A DNA stretch of 64,000 nucleotides from an uncultured Cellulophaga sp. (GCA_947491225.1 CANLIE010000011.1:1-64000); one strand, 5' to 3'; positions 17,355-26,577 are shown, numbered from the stretch's first letter. Numbers and translations: made by a program. Notes: generated from the sequence alone by a model not told the origin.

Positions 17355-18443
17355 TTATTTAATAATTTTTAAAAAAATATCTCCTTTCTTTCCAACAATA
17401 GAAATTTTTCCAGTTAACTCTTTTCCGTAACTAGCTTCAATTTTTCTAATTTTTTTTACTTTATCTATCATTTTGGTATTAATGTTTTGCATAGTCTTTG
17501 GTAGCCTTAATAAACCTTCCTCTAAAACTGCGTCAAATAGAAATGTCATTTCATTTATATTAATGTTTATATCTGAAGACTCTTGGTTAATAAGTATTTG
17601 TATATTAGGATTACTTGCTTTAATGATTTTAAGCTTACTCAACTTAGTAGAAAGGTCAATTTTTTTATTTATGTTGTTTATTTCCATATTGGAAAACTTT
17701 AATTCACCTTTAATTTCTTCTGCATTTGTAATATTTATTTCATCTTTACTAGAATACATCTCCAAATAGTTTATTGTATCTATCTTTATAACAGTACCAC
17801 TACTATTTATTCTTAAATCTTGAGATTCTTTAATGTCTATACTTCCGTTTTTAACTCTAATCTTACTATGTTTTATGTACTGTGCTTTAATTTTTCCATG
17901 TTTTATAATTGCATCTATACTATTAATGCTATCGTTTATCCAAACATCTCCATATTTAATATCACATTTTAATGAACCTATCCAATTCTTTATTAAGATA
18001 TCTCCAAACTTGTTGGTAATATTTAGTTCTGATTTTATAGGTAAATTAATAGTATAATCTATTTGAATATTACTTTTGTTAAAACCAAAAGGGTTGGTTT
18101 TTTTTATATATTTTGTGTAAAAGTTTGATTTTTTTTCATTTATTTCAGAAGTTATTGCCACAAAATCTTCTAAAACTTTTATGTTTGGTTTTATCCTATC
18201 CAATAGATTTTTTGCACTTTCAATTTTTTTATGAGTCACAATTATATCTATGGTGATTTCAATAGTATTTTTATTCCAACCATTTATATTTATATTTCCA
18301 TATTTATTATCTAAATACAATTCACCTACATTGGTCATTGAATATGATTTTGTTATTTTTTTAGATACTCGCTCTTGTCCTCCCATTACAAGATGACTCG
18401 TCATTATTGCCGTTAAGACCAGTATCATTTTTTTATAGGACAT
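17355..18443 (-). CDS. DUF4097-type beta-solenoid exported protein
   Basis: Exported protein of about 362 residues from the start MSYKKMILVLTAIM. A frame 11 codons longer overlaps the preceding gene by 44 bases, and I prefer the shorter start with its normal signal peptide. After the signal, repeated steps such as VGELYLDNKYGNINI, NKFGDILIKNW and IKYGDVWINDS form the DUF4097/DUF4098 solenoid pattern. This family is often encoded next to ECF sigma/anti-sigma pairs in Bacteroidota. It overlaps the anti-sigma-like gene by about 11 bases, so the two are coupled. Function is unknown; a surface or periplasmic sensing role is inference from context. Confidence 0.78.
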   Translation of the reverse strand: MSYKKMILVLTAIMTSHLVMGGQERVSKKITKSYSMTNVGELYLDNKYGNININGWNKNTIEITIDIIVTHKKIESAKNLLDRIKPNIKVLEDFVAITSEINEKKSNFYTKYIKKTNPFGFNKSNIQIDYTINLPIKSELNITNKFGDILIKNWIGSLKCDIKYGDVWINDSINSIDAIIKHGKIKAQYIKHSKIRVKNGSIDIKESQDLRINSSGTVIKIDTINYLEMYSSKDEINITNAEEIKGELKFSNMEINNINKKIDLSTKLSKLKIIKASNPNIQILINQESSDINININEMTFLFDAVLEEGLLRLPKTMQNINTKMIDKVKKIRKIEASYGKELTGKISIVGKKGDIFLKIIK

Positions 18444-18993
18444 AAACATTGTCTTCTTGCTTTTTCTTGTTTTCATTTATTTGTCTTAATAAGTTTTCTA
18501 TAAGTTCTATCCTCTTTTTATAATTTAAAATTATAGCCTCTAGGACAAGTTCATTGTCTAAGTTTTTTTTCATCTCTAATTTTAATGCGTCATATTCAAT
18601 ATCTAGTTCTTCTATGAAGGATAGAAATTCAATTTTGTCTGGTTCTGATAATTTTGAGTGGTTCTTAATTAATTTAATTTGACTTGAAACAAGATTTTTA
18701 TAATGAATATCAATATCTTGTAATTCTTTTACGGCAATGCTATCTTGACTATTACTATCGTATGTAAAAGTTATTATATCGTATGTTAAAGTTATTAGCA
18801 AAAACGATAGCCCTACCAGTAAAGCAATGCTTGCAGCTATTTTAAAATAACTTTTACTCCAAACTCTAATTATTTTGGGTGTGTCTGTGTCTAATTTAGA
18901 AGCTATGTTTATCCATAATTTTTCTTTATCGACGACCTCTTTATCATTAAAAGAAGTTTTATTTTTTTTTATGTATTCTTCAAAACTGTTCAT
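18433..18993 (-). CDS. Single-pass membrane anti-sigma-like protein
   Basis: Protein of 186 residues. It has a soluble N-terminus of about 45 residues (FEEYIKKNKTSF, then VDKEKLWINIASKL), one transmembrane segment (FKIAASIALLVGLSFLLITL) and a periplasmic coiled-coil-like helical region rich in Glu, Lys and Leu. Size, topology and a one-base overlap with the ECF sigma gene fit an anti-sigma factor. No zinc-binding HxxxCxxC motif is present. The N-terminal FxxYIxxN/LWxxIxxxL pattern is common in Bacteroidota anti-sigma-like proteins. I infer that it holds the sigma factor at the membrane. Confidence 0.72.
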   Translation of the reverse strand: MNSFEEYIKKNKTSFNDKEVVDKEKLWINIASKLDTDTPKIIRVWSKSYFKIAASIALLVGLSFLLITLTYDIITFTYDSNSQDSIAVKELQDIDIHYKNLVSSQIKLIKNHSKLSEPDKIEFLSFIEELDIEYDALKLEMKKNLDNELVLEAIILNYKKRIELIENLLRQINENKKKQEDNVYVL

Positions 18994-19535
18994 TATAAGG
19001 TGTTTACAATTTCTATTAGCTTTTTTTTTGCTCTATGGTACTGTGATTTAGATGTTGAGACAGAAATTTTTAGTACTTCTGCAATTTCTTTATGATTATA
19101 GCCTTCTAATAAATAAAGGTTAATAATTTGTTTATAACCAAAAGGAAGTTTTTTTATGCCAATTTTTATCTTTTTAACATCTAATGTATTTGTTGTTACT
19201 TCTTGGTTCTCATCTGTCAAATAGTGTTGATGATTATCAATTACAGTCAATGGTATTTTTTTTATTTTTAAATGATTAATACTTTTGTTTATTACAATCC
19301 TTTTAAGCCAAGCGCCAAATGTGCTTTCGTATTTAAAGCTATCAAGATTCTTAAATGCTTCTATAAAACTATCTTGTATGATGTCTTCTGCATCTTCTTT
19401 TGTTCCTAGTATACGCTTACTTGTACTGTACATTGCATCTACATAGAGTTCATATAGCTTGTATTGAGAACTTCTATTTCCTAACTTGCTTTTTTCTACA
19501 AGATCTTTATGTTTTAATGGCGAGTTTACTTCCAA
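18993..19535 (-). CDS. ECF RNA polymerase sigma-70 factor
   Basis: Sigma factor of 180 residues with region 2 (YELYVDAMYSTSKRIL, then EDAEDIIQDSFIEAF and FGAWLKRIVINKSIN) and region 4 (LPFGYKQIINLYLLEGYNHKEIAEVL, whose helix-turn-helix is followed by STSKSQYHRAKKKL). It begins with TTG, because no ATG is in frame before an upstream stop. It directs transcription of a small regulon. The promoter of its own operon carries the same two-block motif as a downstream beta-barrel gene, so it is probably autoregulated. Confidence 0.9.
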   Translation of the reverse strand: MEVNSPLKHKDLVEKSKLGNRSSQYKLYELYVDAMYSTSKRILGTKEDAEDIIQDSFIEAFKNLDSFKYESTFGAWLKRIVINKSINHLKIKKIPLTVIDNHQHYLTDENQEVTTNTLDVKKIKIGIKKLPFGYKQIINLYLLEGYNHKEIAEVLKISVSTSKSQYHRAKKKLIEIVNTL

Positions 19536-19584
19536 CTTATTAAAGCTATAATATTTTTCATAAAATTATTATTTCATATACACC

Positions 19585-19614
19585 TAAAGACAATAAGAAA
19601 CATAAAAGGTTGCA
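19585..19614 (-). promoter_or_regulatory. ECF-type promoter, copy 1 (sigma operon)
   Basis: TGCAACCTTTT, 10 bases, then TTGTCTTTA on the minus strand, ending 50 bases before the sigma start codon. It matches the 17296-17325 site in both blocks and in spacing. The remaining gene-free stretch 19615-19864 holds nothing I can name beyond AT-rich sequence with a few TTTAGCTAAA-type words. Confidence 0.75.
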
Positions 19615-19864
19615 CCGTACTGAAAAAAAAATTCAATATAATAATATTGCCTATGTAATTATTTAGCTAAAACTAGACTATAGCTTTTTAAATATATTAT
19701 AATTAGCTAAACTAAATCTTTATGTTGGGTGAAAAAGGGGCAGAGAATAAACTTATTATAAAGAATTTAGAGTAATGATAATTGGATAAAAGAATTAACC
19801 TGATTTTAATTAAAAATTACTCTGATTGGATGCAAACTTTTTTAAGCTAAACTAAGGCTACTAA

Positions 19865-21352
19865 TTAATAAACTGGTAATGTAAAAGTAAAGGTGCTACC
19901 TTCTTTTGGTTTGCTAAGTACAGTTATAGTGGTATCATGTAATTCCATTATTTTTTTTACAATAGCTAAACCTAAGCCAGCACCTCTTTTCTTTTCAGAT
20001 TTGTCTAGCTGTTTGTACCTATCAAATATGTAAGGTTGCTCATTGGCAGGAATTCCAGAACCAGTATCAGTTATATTTATTTCTATATTTTTTTCTTGTT
20101 TTTTTATAGACAGTGTTACTTTGCCTTTAGGTTCAGTATACTTTATTGCATTCTCTAACAAATTTTGCAAAGCACGTTCTACCAAACTTACGTCAGCAAA
20201 AACAAAATTATTTTCATTAAAGGCATCCATAAATAATTCTATTTGTTTTTGTTCAGCTATTATTTTAAATTTTTCTATAAGGTCATAAGATAATTCTGTT
20301 ATAGAAAAGGGTTCTTTTACTGGAGAAACTTGTTCTGCTTCTAATTTAGAGTACTCAAACAATTGGTTTATTAAATTTGATAAACGATTTATATTATTAT
20401 GAGTAATTTGTAAATACTCATCTTTTTGAGATTCTGTAAGTGTATCCTTCTTAATTTGAAGCGTCTCTACATACCCTTTTAAAATAGCGAGCGGTGTTCT
20501 TAGGTCGTGAGATACATTAGCTATTAACTCTCTACGTAATGTGTCTACAGACTGTATTTTATCAATATTACTAACAATAGTATCTGCCATATCATTAAAA
20601 GAATTGGCAAAAACTTCAATATCAGATTTTTCTGGGTTTTTAATACGAGCAGTGCGGTCACCCTCTTGAAACTTATTTACTGTACTTATCATTAAACGCA
20701 AGTTTTTAGTTAAAAACCAAATACTTAATAGTCCAAGTAATGCTGCAAAAAGCATAGTTAGTAAGGTGGCGCCAACACCCAGTTTCATAAAATACTGAGA
20801 TAATAAACTGCTACTTATTGCCTGAAACTCTTGACCTGCAAGAATTATATAAATAAACCCTTCTTTATCACCACTTTTATAAGGTGCTGCTGAAAATATT
20901 TTTTGTTTAGCAATATCTCTAGGATCATCGCCTAAAATATATTTTTGTCCGTCTGTTTTTATAAATTCTCTTATAGGTGTTAATGATACGTGTTTACTGG
21001 GCTCATTAGCATCATGATTTAATACTACAGAATATAAAACCAAACCTACTTCATCTAACAAATAAACTTCAATGCTTCTGTTCACAGCCATCATATCATG
21101 CATTAAATCGCCAAAAAGGGGTTTGTTTACACTACCATCTTCTAAAAAAGGTGATGCCTTTTGAAATTTTTCTTCAATTAGATGGTTGGCAATTTTTGCA
21201 TTTAATTTTTGTACGGTAGCTTCATTATATTTATTAGCAAAGTATCCAGTTATTAAGATATAACAGACACCCATTAATAAAATAATTAGAATAAAAGCAA
21301 TCCATAATTTCTTAATAAGTTTGGTTCCTAAGACTTTTTTAGATGCTCTCAT
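19865..21352 (-). CDS. Membrane sensor histidine kinase
   Basis: Sensor kinase of 495 residues. TM1 is at about 14-36, followed by an extracytoplasmic sensor domain of about 150 residues. TM2 is at 190-214, then HAMP to about 265 and HisKA with H282 in ANVSHDLRTP. The HATPase_c domain has N-box NLLENAIKYT, G1 DTGSGIP and G2 GAGLGLAIVKK. All catalytic motifs are intact. It lies two bases after its response regulator and forms an operon with it. The signal is unknown. Confidence 0.93.
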   Translation of the reverse strand: MRASKKVLGTKLIKKLWIAFILIILLMGVCYILITGYFANKYNEATVQKLNAKIANHLIEEKFQKASPFLEDGSVNKPLFGDLMHDMMAVNRSIEVYLLDEVGLVLYSVVLNHDANEPSKHVSLTPIREFIKTDGQKYILGDDPRDIAKQKIFSAAPYKSGDKEGFIYIILAGQEFQAISSSLLSQYFMKLGVGATLLTMLFAALLGLLSIWFLTKNLRLMISTVNKFQEGDRTARIKNPEKSDIEVFANSFNDMADTIVSNIDKIQSVDTLRRELIANVSHDLRTPLAILKGYVETLQIKKDTLTESQKDEYLQITHNNINRLSNLINQLFEYSKLEAEQVSPVKEPFSITELSYDLIEKFKIIAEQKQIELFMDAFNENNFVFADVSLVERALQNLLENAIKYTEPKGKVTLSIKKQEKNIEINITDTGSGIPANEQPYIFDRYKQLDKSEKKRGAGLGLAIVKKIMELHDTTITVLSKPKEGSTFTFTLPVY

Positions 21353-21354
21353 AC

Positions 21355-22047
21355 TTATATATCTTCATTAAATTTATAGCCAACACCCCAGGTTGTAAGT
21401 ATATACATTGGTTGCGCCATATTAGATTCTATTTTGGCACGCAATCTGTTTATATGAGAATTTACAGTATGCTCATATCCTTCAAAATTATAACCCCAAA
21501 TAATATTAAGTAATTCTGTTCTAGAGTAGTTTCTACCTGGGTTAGATGCCATTAAAATTAACAACTCAAACTCTTTAGGAGATAACTCTATTTTTTGTTT
21601 GTTGTGTAATACTTTACGTTTATCTATATCAATAAAAAGACCTTCAAAATTTAAAATAGAAGAATTGTTTTCTTTTACCTTAGGAGCATCAGACCTTCGT
21701 AACACCGCTTTAATACGTGCTAATAACTCGCGTATACTAAATGGTTTGGTTAAATAGTCATCTGCACCAATTTCTAAACCTAATACACGATCAATTTCTT
21801 CAGACTTAGCGGTAAGCATAATGATTGGAGTATTTTTTTTAGTTCTTAATTTTTTACAAACTTCTATACCATCCATAATTGGTAGAGTAAGATCTAACAA
21901 AATAAGATCATAGTCGTTTTCTAAAGCTAAATTTAGTCCGGTCTCACCATCCATAGCTTTAGTTGTTGTATACACCATATCTGTTAAATGTATTTCCAGT
22001 AATTGTATAATTTCTGGATCGTCTTCTATAATTAAAATCTGTTTCAT
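21355..22047 (-). CDS. OmpR-family response regulator
   Basis: Protein of 230 residues. The receiver domain has acidic pocket ED(8-9)D, phospho-acceptor D52 in LLDLTLP, and the conserved Thr and Lys (LTAKSEE, LTKPF). The C-terminal winged helix (LSPKEFELLILMASNPG, then HTVNSHINRLRAKIE) is OmpR/PhoB type. It is the partner of the kinase just downstream. Direct repeats TATCACAAA at 11-base spacing directly upstream of its own start are good candidates for its binding sites. Confidence 0.94.
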   Translation of the reverse strand: MKQILIIEDDPEIIQLLEIHLTDMVYTTTKAMDGETGLNLALENDYDLILLDLTLPIMDGIEVCKKLRTKKNTPIIMLTAKSEEIDRVLGLEIGADDYLTKPFSIRELLARIKAVLRRSDAPKVKENNSSILNFEGLFIDIDKRKVLHNKQKIELSPKEFELLILMASNPGRNYSRTELLNIIWGYNFEGYEHTVNSHINRLRAKIESNMAQPMYILTTWGVGYKFNEDI

Positions 22048-22073
22048 AATATGGTTGCAAAAAAGTTAATATA

Positions 22074-22170
22074 TATCACAAAGCTATCACAAACTTAAAA
22101 AGTTTAATATGTCAATGAAATTAAGGTTTTTATAATTTTATGGCTAGTATAAGGTAGAATTTATCACAAA
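22074..22170. promoter_or_regulatory. Repeated TATCACAAA boxes in the divergent control region
   Basis: TATCACAAA occurs at 22074-22082 and 22085-22093 (11-base period) and again at 22162-22170. Spacing of one helical turn is typical for OmpR/PhoB dimers. The region separates the response regulator (minus) from the lipoprotein gene (plus), so both could be regulated. Confidence 0.55.
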
Positions 22171-22264
22171 TACCTTACAATATTAACCGTAAAGTTTATT
22201 TTTCTGTGATTTCATCATTAAAAACAACCTGTTAATTTGTGTCATAATCTTAAAAACTCTAAAA

Positions 22265-23140
22265 ATGAAAAAATTACTTTTATTATTTATGACAACTACT
22301 TTATTTCTTAGCTGCGACAAAGATGACGATAGCAAGACCACTAAAAACCTTACAATGGGGATTAATGGTCTGGAAAACCTAGGAGCAGATTTTGTTTACG
22401 AAGGATGGATTATTGTAAATGGAGCACCAGTATCCACTGGCACATTTAGTGTAGATGATAATGGAACACCTTCTAAGACATCATTTTCAATGGATTCAGA
22501 TATGTTAGATAAAGCTACTGCCTATGTTCTTTCTATAGAGCCTAGAGTAGATAATGATCCTGCACCTTCCAAAACAAAATTATTATCAGGTAGTTTTTCA
22601 GGTAAAGTAGCAACGGTTGGAATTGATGATGTTGTTGGAGATTTTTCAAATGCTAATGGTACTTTCTTTTTAAGAACACCAACTGATGAAGCAGATGGTA
22701 TGAATAACGGAAATGACCAATACGGTATTTGGTTTGGTACACCTGGTGCGCCACCTACACCAAACTTTAATTTACCAGTTTTACCTGAAGGCTGGGTATA
22801 TGAAGGTTGGGTTGTTGGTTCAGAAGGGCCATTGACAACTGGAAGATTTGGAAATCCAACAATGCAGGTTGCTGATATGGACGCGCCTTTTAGTGAAGCT
22901 AATCCAGGACCACCTATTCCAGGAGAAGATTTTTTTATTAATGCTCCAACTGGTTTTACATTTCCTTTAGATCTTAGAGGAAGAACAGTTGTTATATCTG
23001 TTGAGCCTTCGCCAGATAACAGCCCTAAACCGTTTTTAATTAAACCTCTTGTGGGTACGGCAGGACAAGAAACAGCACCAACAACACACCCTTTAAGTTT
23101 AAACAAAGATTCTTTTCCTACGGGATGGATTAAAAGATAA
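22265..23140 (+). CDS. Surface lipoprotein with duplicated RskA-like fold
   Basis: Lipoprotein of 291 residues. It has an SPII signal with C17, followed by the acidic DKDDDSK stretch that in Flavobacteria often acts as a surface-export signal. It contains an internal duplication. YEGWIIVNGAPVSTGTF (45-61) matches YEGWVVGSEGPLTTGRF (179-195), and LSIEPRVDNDPAPSK matches ISVEPSPDNSPKP. This pattern resembles the extracytoplasmic domain of anti-sigma-K factors (RskA), but there is no sigma-binding domain or transmembrane helix. Function is unknown. Its position across from the kinase/regulator pair, with shared binding-site candidates, suggests it is a target or a sensing partner. Confidence 0.75.
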   Translation: MKKLLLLFMTTTLFLSCDKDDDSKTTKNLTMGINGLENLGADFVYEGWIIVNGAPVSTGTFSVDDNGTPSKTSFSMDSDMLDKATAYVLSIEPRVDNDPAPSKTKLLSGSFSGKVATVGIDDVVGDFSNANGTFFLRTPTDEADGMNNGNDQYGIWFGTPGAPPTPNFNLPVLPEGWVYEGWVVGSEGPLTTGRFGNPTMQVADMDAPFSEANPGPPIPGEDFFINAPTGFTFPLDLRGRTVVISVEPSPDNSPKPFLIKPLVGTAGQETAPTTHPLSLNKDSFPTGWIKR

Positions 23141-23145
23141 ATATA

Positions 23146-23190
23146 TTATAAGTAAGAGTTTATAGTGAGTCTATAGACTCTTGCTTATAA
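23146..23190. terminator. Bidirectional terminator hairpin
   Basis: A 20-bp stem TTATAAGTAAGAGTTTATAG/CTATAGACTCTTGCTTATAA with two G-U wobbles and loop TGAGT lies between two convergent genes. A T-run is weak on both sides. Confidence 0.7.
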
Positions 23191-23204
23191 ATAAATAATA
23201 TTTA

Positions 23205-23684
23205 TCAATTATCTATCTCTTCTTCACTAAAACAATCTGTTGCATAATTTCCTATCTTATTTTTTCGGATGAAAATTATATATAATGTTAAGAAACATAA
23301 AATAAGATAAGTAATAACTATACTTATACCAATTGGTAAGAAATTTTGGGGTAAAACAAAATTATTATATGTGTTATGACCAAATAATATATTGGCAGTG
23401 TCAACTATCTTATATATGTATACTACAAATACAACATAAAAACAGTATTCTAAATTTCTCATTTCCTTATCAGGATATTCATTTTGTTCTAATTTGTACC
23501 AAACTGTATACAAATAAACAAAATGTACTATTGTAAGAATAGCAAATAAATAGCTATCAATTTTATTAAAATGAAATTTATTAGTGAATAGACTATAGTA
23601 ATTAGACGCAATTAAAACAGCCAATAAAACTATTGAAGTTATAATTGATATTTTCCAAACAGATATTGGAGTAGGTTTTTTCAT
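23205..23684 (-). CDS. Four-TM integral membrane protein of unknown function
   Basis: Protein of 159 residues with four hydrophobic segments at about 10-28, 40-62, 82-103 and 118-143, a basic N-terminus and a short acidic cytoplasmic tail (FSEEEIDN). No family motif is recognised and there is no operon partner. It is convergent with the lipoprotein gene. Confidence 0.65.
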   Translation of the reverse strand: MKKPTPISVWKISIITSIVLLAVLIASNYYSLFTNKFHFNKIDSYLFAILTIVHFVYLYTVWYKLEQNEYPDKEMRNLEYCFYVVFVVYIYKIVDTANILFGHNTYNNFVLPQNFLPIGISIVITYLILCFLTLYIIFIRKNKIGNYATDCFSEEEIDN

Positions 23685-23988
23685 ATTTATTTATAGAATA
23701 TAGATTTGGGTTACTCTATTCTAATTACACGTAGCAAAGTAAATATTTTCTTACATTTATTAAAAAAATACTCGCTTAAAACCTTAAATAACTGTGAAAG
23801 TGTAGAATGATATGATAAAAGGCATTCCAGATTTGTTGATAGTGAAAGTGAACACATCTAGTATATGCCATTTTTTACGATAACCAGTTTATTTTAAGCT
23901 GATAAATTTGAAAAGAGGAGTAAAGCAATGGATTCAATATGAAAATTATGCAAAACCATACTGGTCATTTATTTGTTGATTTTTGATG
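23685..23988. other. Gene-free stretch
   Basis: About 300 bases without a credible start-to-stop frame. A 22-codon tail reading KRGVKQWIQYENYAKPYW and ending at a TGA near 23978 has no start and no recognisable homology, so I treat it as chance or a fossil. Confidence 0.4.
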
Positions 23989-23996
23989 TATTTTTG
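23989..23996 (+). promoter_or_regulatory. Candidate -7 box of the TruA-like gene
   Basis: TATTTTTG fits TAnnTTTG and touches the possible GTG start codons. A TTTG at 23972 is closer than the usual -33 spacing. Confidence 0.3.
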
Positions 23997-24001
23997 TGGT
24001 T

Positions 24002-24787
24002 GTGAAAAAGGAAAAACAATATTATTTAATTAGACTACAATTTTTAGGTTATCGTTTTAGTGGTTGGCAAAAACAACCAGGCTATAAGACAATAGAAGGA
24101 ATGCTTATTAAAACATTAAAATATGTTTTACCAGATAGACAATATAAAATTTTGGGAGCAGGTCGTACTGATGCTAAAGTTTCTGCCTTAGACGCAGCAT
24201 TTGAGTTGTTTTTAGAAGGAAAACCTATAGAAGATGTAAATGCCTTTAAAAGTGAATTTAATAAGAATTTGCCTTCAGACATAAAAATTATAGATATTAA
24301 GCATATAAAGGAAAAGTTTAATATAATTCAACATAGCAAAGAAAAAGAATATGTTTATTTGTTTTCTTATGGAGAAAAGAGTCACCCATATGCAGCTCCT
24401 TTTATGGCTAACATACAAGAAAATCTAGATATAGAATTAATGAAAGAAGGTGCTAAAATGTTTGTTGGAACTCATAACTTTAAAAGTTATACGGCAAGAC
24501 CAAAAGAAAACAGTAAGTTTATACGTACCATTAATTCTTCTGAAATTAAGATGAATACTATTTTAAATGCTAATTTTTTTCCAGAAAAGTCTTATGCCTT
24601 TCATATTAAAGGAGAAGGTTTTATGAGATACCAAGTACGCATGATAATGGGTGTATTAATTCAACTTGGAAAAAAAGAATTAAAACTTTCAGATATTGAA
24701 ACTTCTCTTAAATTAGATTCAAAAGTAAAATTTACCTCTGTTGCTCCTGGTTCTGGACTAATGCTTCATAAACTAGAGTTTAATTGA
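24002..24787 (+). CDS. TruA-family tRNA pseudouridine synthase
   Basis: Protein of about 261 residues with the TruA fold. It has RLQFLGYRFSGWQKQ, the catalytic-Asp motif GAGRTDAKVSA (TruA normally has GRTDAGVHA), FVGTHNFKSYT and the GEGFMRYQVRMI strand. It would isomerise uridines in the tRNA anticodon arm. The departure from the VHA motif and the divergent N-terminus suggest a TruA-like paralogue rather than the main TruA. There is no ATG: two GTG codons (23996 and 24002) are the possible starts. A TAnnTTTG box ends at 23996, so the message would be nearly leaderless if GTG 24002 is used. Confidence 0.8.
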   Translation: MKKEKQYYLIRLQFLGYRFSGWQKQPGYKTIEGMLIKTLKYVLPDRQYKILGAGRTDAKVSALDAAFELFLEGKPIEDVNAFKSEFNKNLPSDIKIIDIKHIKEKFNIIQHSKEKEYVYLFSYGEKSHPYAAPFMANIQENLDIELMKEGAKMFVGTHNFKSYTARPKENSKFIRTINSSEIKMNTILNANFFPEKSYAFHIKGEGFMRYQVRMIMGVLIQLGKKELKLSDIETSLKLDSKVKFTSVAPGSGLMLHKLEFN

Positions 24788-24813
24788 TATAGGAACTTTA
24801 GCTTAACTAGTTC

Positions 24814-25695
24814 TTACCCAAATAATTCTGAAGATAAATACCTGTCTCCTCTATCACAAATTATTGATACTATAGTTCCACTTTCTAATCTGTTTGCTAA
24901 TTTTATTGCCGCATAAGCAGCGCCACCACTGCTGATTCCTGAAAATATACCTTCTTCAGTAGCCAGTCTTATAGCTACTTTTTCTGCTTGTTTTTGACTT
25001 ACTTCAATAACTTCGTCTACTTTACTAGCGTTAAATATTTTAGGTAAATATTCTTCTGGCCATTTTCTAATACCAGGTATTTTTGCTCCATCTTTTGGTT
25101 GTACACCTACAATTTGTACATTTTTGTTCTTTTCTTTTAAAAAAGTTGATGTTCCCATAATTGTACCTGTAGTACCCATAGCAGAAACAAAGTGTGTTAT
25201 TTGTTTATTGGTGTCCTTCCAAATTTCAGGGCCTGTAGATTTATAATGGGCTTTCCAGTTATCATCATTAGCAAATTGGTTTAGTAAAAAAGCACCGTTT
25301 TTAACTTCGTTTTCTGCATAGTCTCTGGCCCCTTCAATGCCTACATTGGCAGGTGTTAATGTGACTTTTGCTCCGTAAGCGCGCATTGTTTGTACTCTTT
25401 CTTTAGTTGAGTTTTCTGGCATTACCAATTCAATACTTAAACCATAAATACCAGCAATCATTGCTAAGGCTATTCCTGTATTGCCACTTGTAGCTTCTAT
25501 AAGTTTTGTTTTCTTGTTAATATCACCTCTTTCCAATGCACTCTTTATCATATTATGAGCAGCACGATCTTTTACACTACCACCAGGGTTATTACCTTCT
25601 AATTTAAAAAGTAAAGTAACATTAGGGTTGGTATTTAAAACTTTGGATTCTATAAGAGGTGTATTACCAATTAAGTCTAGGATATTAGGATACAT
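24814..25695 (-). CDS. cysM: Cysteine synthase (O-acetylserine sulfhydrylase, CysM type)
   Basis: PLP enzyme of 293 residues that makes cysteine from O-acetylserine and sulfide or thiosulfate. Visible motifs are GNTPLIE, the PLP lysine K42 in [11 protein letters not shown], the [10 protein letters not shown] substrate loop, the [10 protein letters not shown] phosphate loop and [11 protein letters not shown]. The short length and VKDRAA context favour the CysM (B) class over CysK. It overlaps the serine acetyltransferase gene by 11 bases, giving a complete two-step serine-to-cysteine unit. Confidence 0.92.
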   Translation of the reverse strand: MYPNILDLIGNTPLIESKVLNTNPNVTLLFKLEGNNPGGSVKDRAAHNMIKSALERGDINKKTKLIEATSGNTGIALAMIAGIYGLSIELVMPENSTKERVQTMRAYGAKVTLTPANVGIEGARDYAENEVKNGAFLLNQFANDDNWKAHYKSTGPEIWKDTNKQITHFVSAMGTTGTIMGTSTFLKEKNKNVQIVGVQPKDGAKIPGIRKWPEEYLPKIFNASKVDEVIEVSQKQAEKVAIRLATEEGIFSGISSGGAAYAAIKLANRLESGTIVSIICDRGDRYLSSELFG

Positions 25696-26479
25696 TAGTG
25701 GCTGTTTTTATTTTTATTTCTGGTTTATGAAATACTTTTGAATTTGCAGGTATAGATGATGTTACCCAAGCATTTCCACCAATGATACTATTTTCTCCTA
25801 TTACTGTGTCTCCACCTAAAATAGTTGCATTAGCATAAATAGTGACATTGTTTTTTATGGTTGGATGTCTTTTTGTTTTTTGAAGGTTTTTTGCAACAAA
25901 CAATGCACCTAAAGTTACACCTTGATATATTTTAACATGATCTTCTATTATTGCAGTTTCTCCTATTACAACGCCAGTAGCATGATCTATAAAGAAAGAG
26001 TTTCCAATTTTTGCTCCAGGATTTATATCTACACCTGTTAATCTATGTGCATACTCTGTCATTAAACGTGGTACCATAGGAAAACCTATGTTATGCAGTT
26101 CATGCGCTAATCTATATATAGCAATGGCATAAAAACCAGGATACGCCATATAGACTTCTTCTATAGATAGTGAAGCTGGATCACAACTAACAGTTGCTTC
26201 TGCATCTAGATTTAATTTCTTTAAAATACTAGGTAGTTTTACAACATATAATTCCCAAATTTTTTTACAAGGTTTTTTAACCTGCCAGCAAGCAAGATTA
26301 ACTAACTCGTCAAAATGAGATTCTAGAAGAATTAAATTTTCCTCCACCGGAGTCTGTGTATCAAACAACGTATAAAAAAGTTTTTGAGTAAAAACTTCCG
26401 TTTTCTCTTTAAGACTAAAATTTAAGTTTGGTTGCTTTTTATGCAACTCAATTTCTTTAATTACAGATTTTAATGTCAT
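25685..26479 (-). CDS. cysE: Serine O-acetyltransferase
   Basis: Protein of 264 residues. The helical N-terminal domain is followed by a left-handed beta-helix of hexapeptide repeats ([44 protein letters not shown]). The [19 protein letters not shown] active-site segment is standard. It makes O-acetylserine for the overlapping cysM gene. The long helical extension matches the EpsC/SAT form common in Bacteroidota. Confidence 0.94.
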   Translation of the reverse strand: MTLKSVIKEIELHKKQPNLNFSLKEKTEVFTQKLFYTLFDTQTPVEENLILLESHFDELVNLACWQVKKPCKKIWELYVVKLPSILKKLNLDAEATVSCDPASLSIEEVYMAYPGFYAIAIYRLAHELHNIGFPMVPRLMTEYAHRLTGVDINPGAKIGNSFFIDHATGVVIGETAIIEDHVKIYQGVTLGALFVAKNLQKTKRHPTIKNNVTIYANATILGGDTVIGENSIIGGNAWVTSSIPANSKVFHKPEIKIKTATNVS

Positions 26480-26577
26480 AAATTATAAATTCTACAATCA
26501 AAATTAACTATAATTTCTAGAAAGGAACTTCTAAAAACCATTAACTTTATAATAAATAATAGATTGATAAGTTTTTT

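Noticed and set aside
22522-23106. A 194-codon minus-strand frame
   Set aside because: Antisense to the RskA-like lipoprotein; Gly/Pro/Ser-rich translation typical of a shadow.
23888-23978. Short coding-like tail KRGVKQWIQYENYAKPYW before a TGA
   Set aside because: No start codon, only about 22 codons after a TTG, and no recognisable family; cannot be told from chance.
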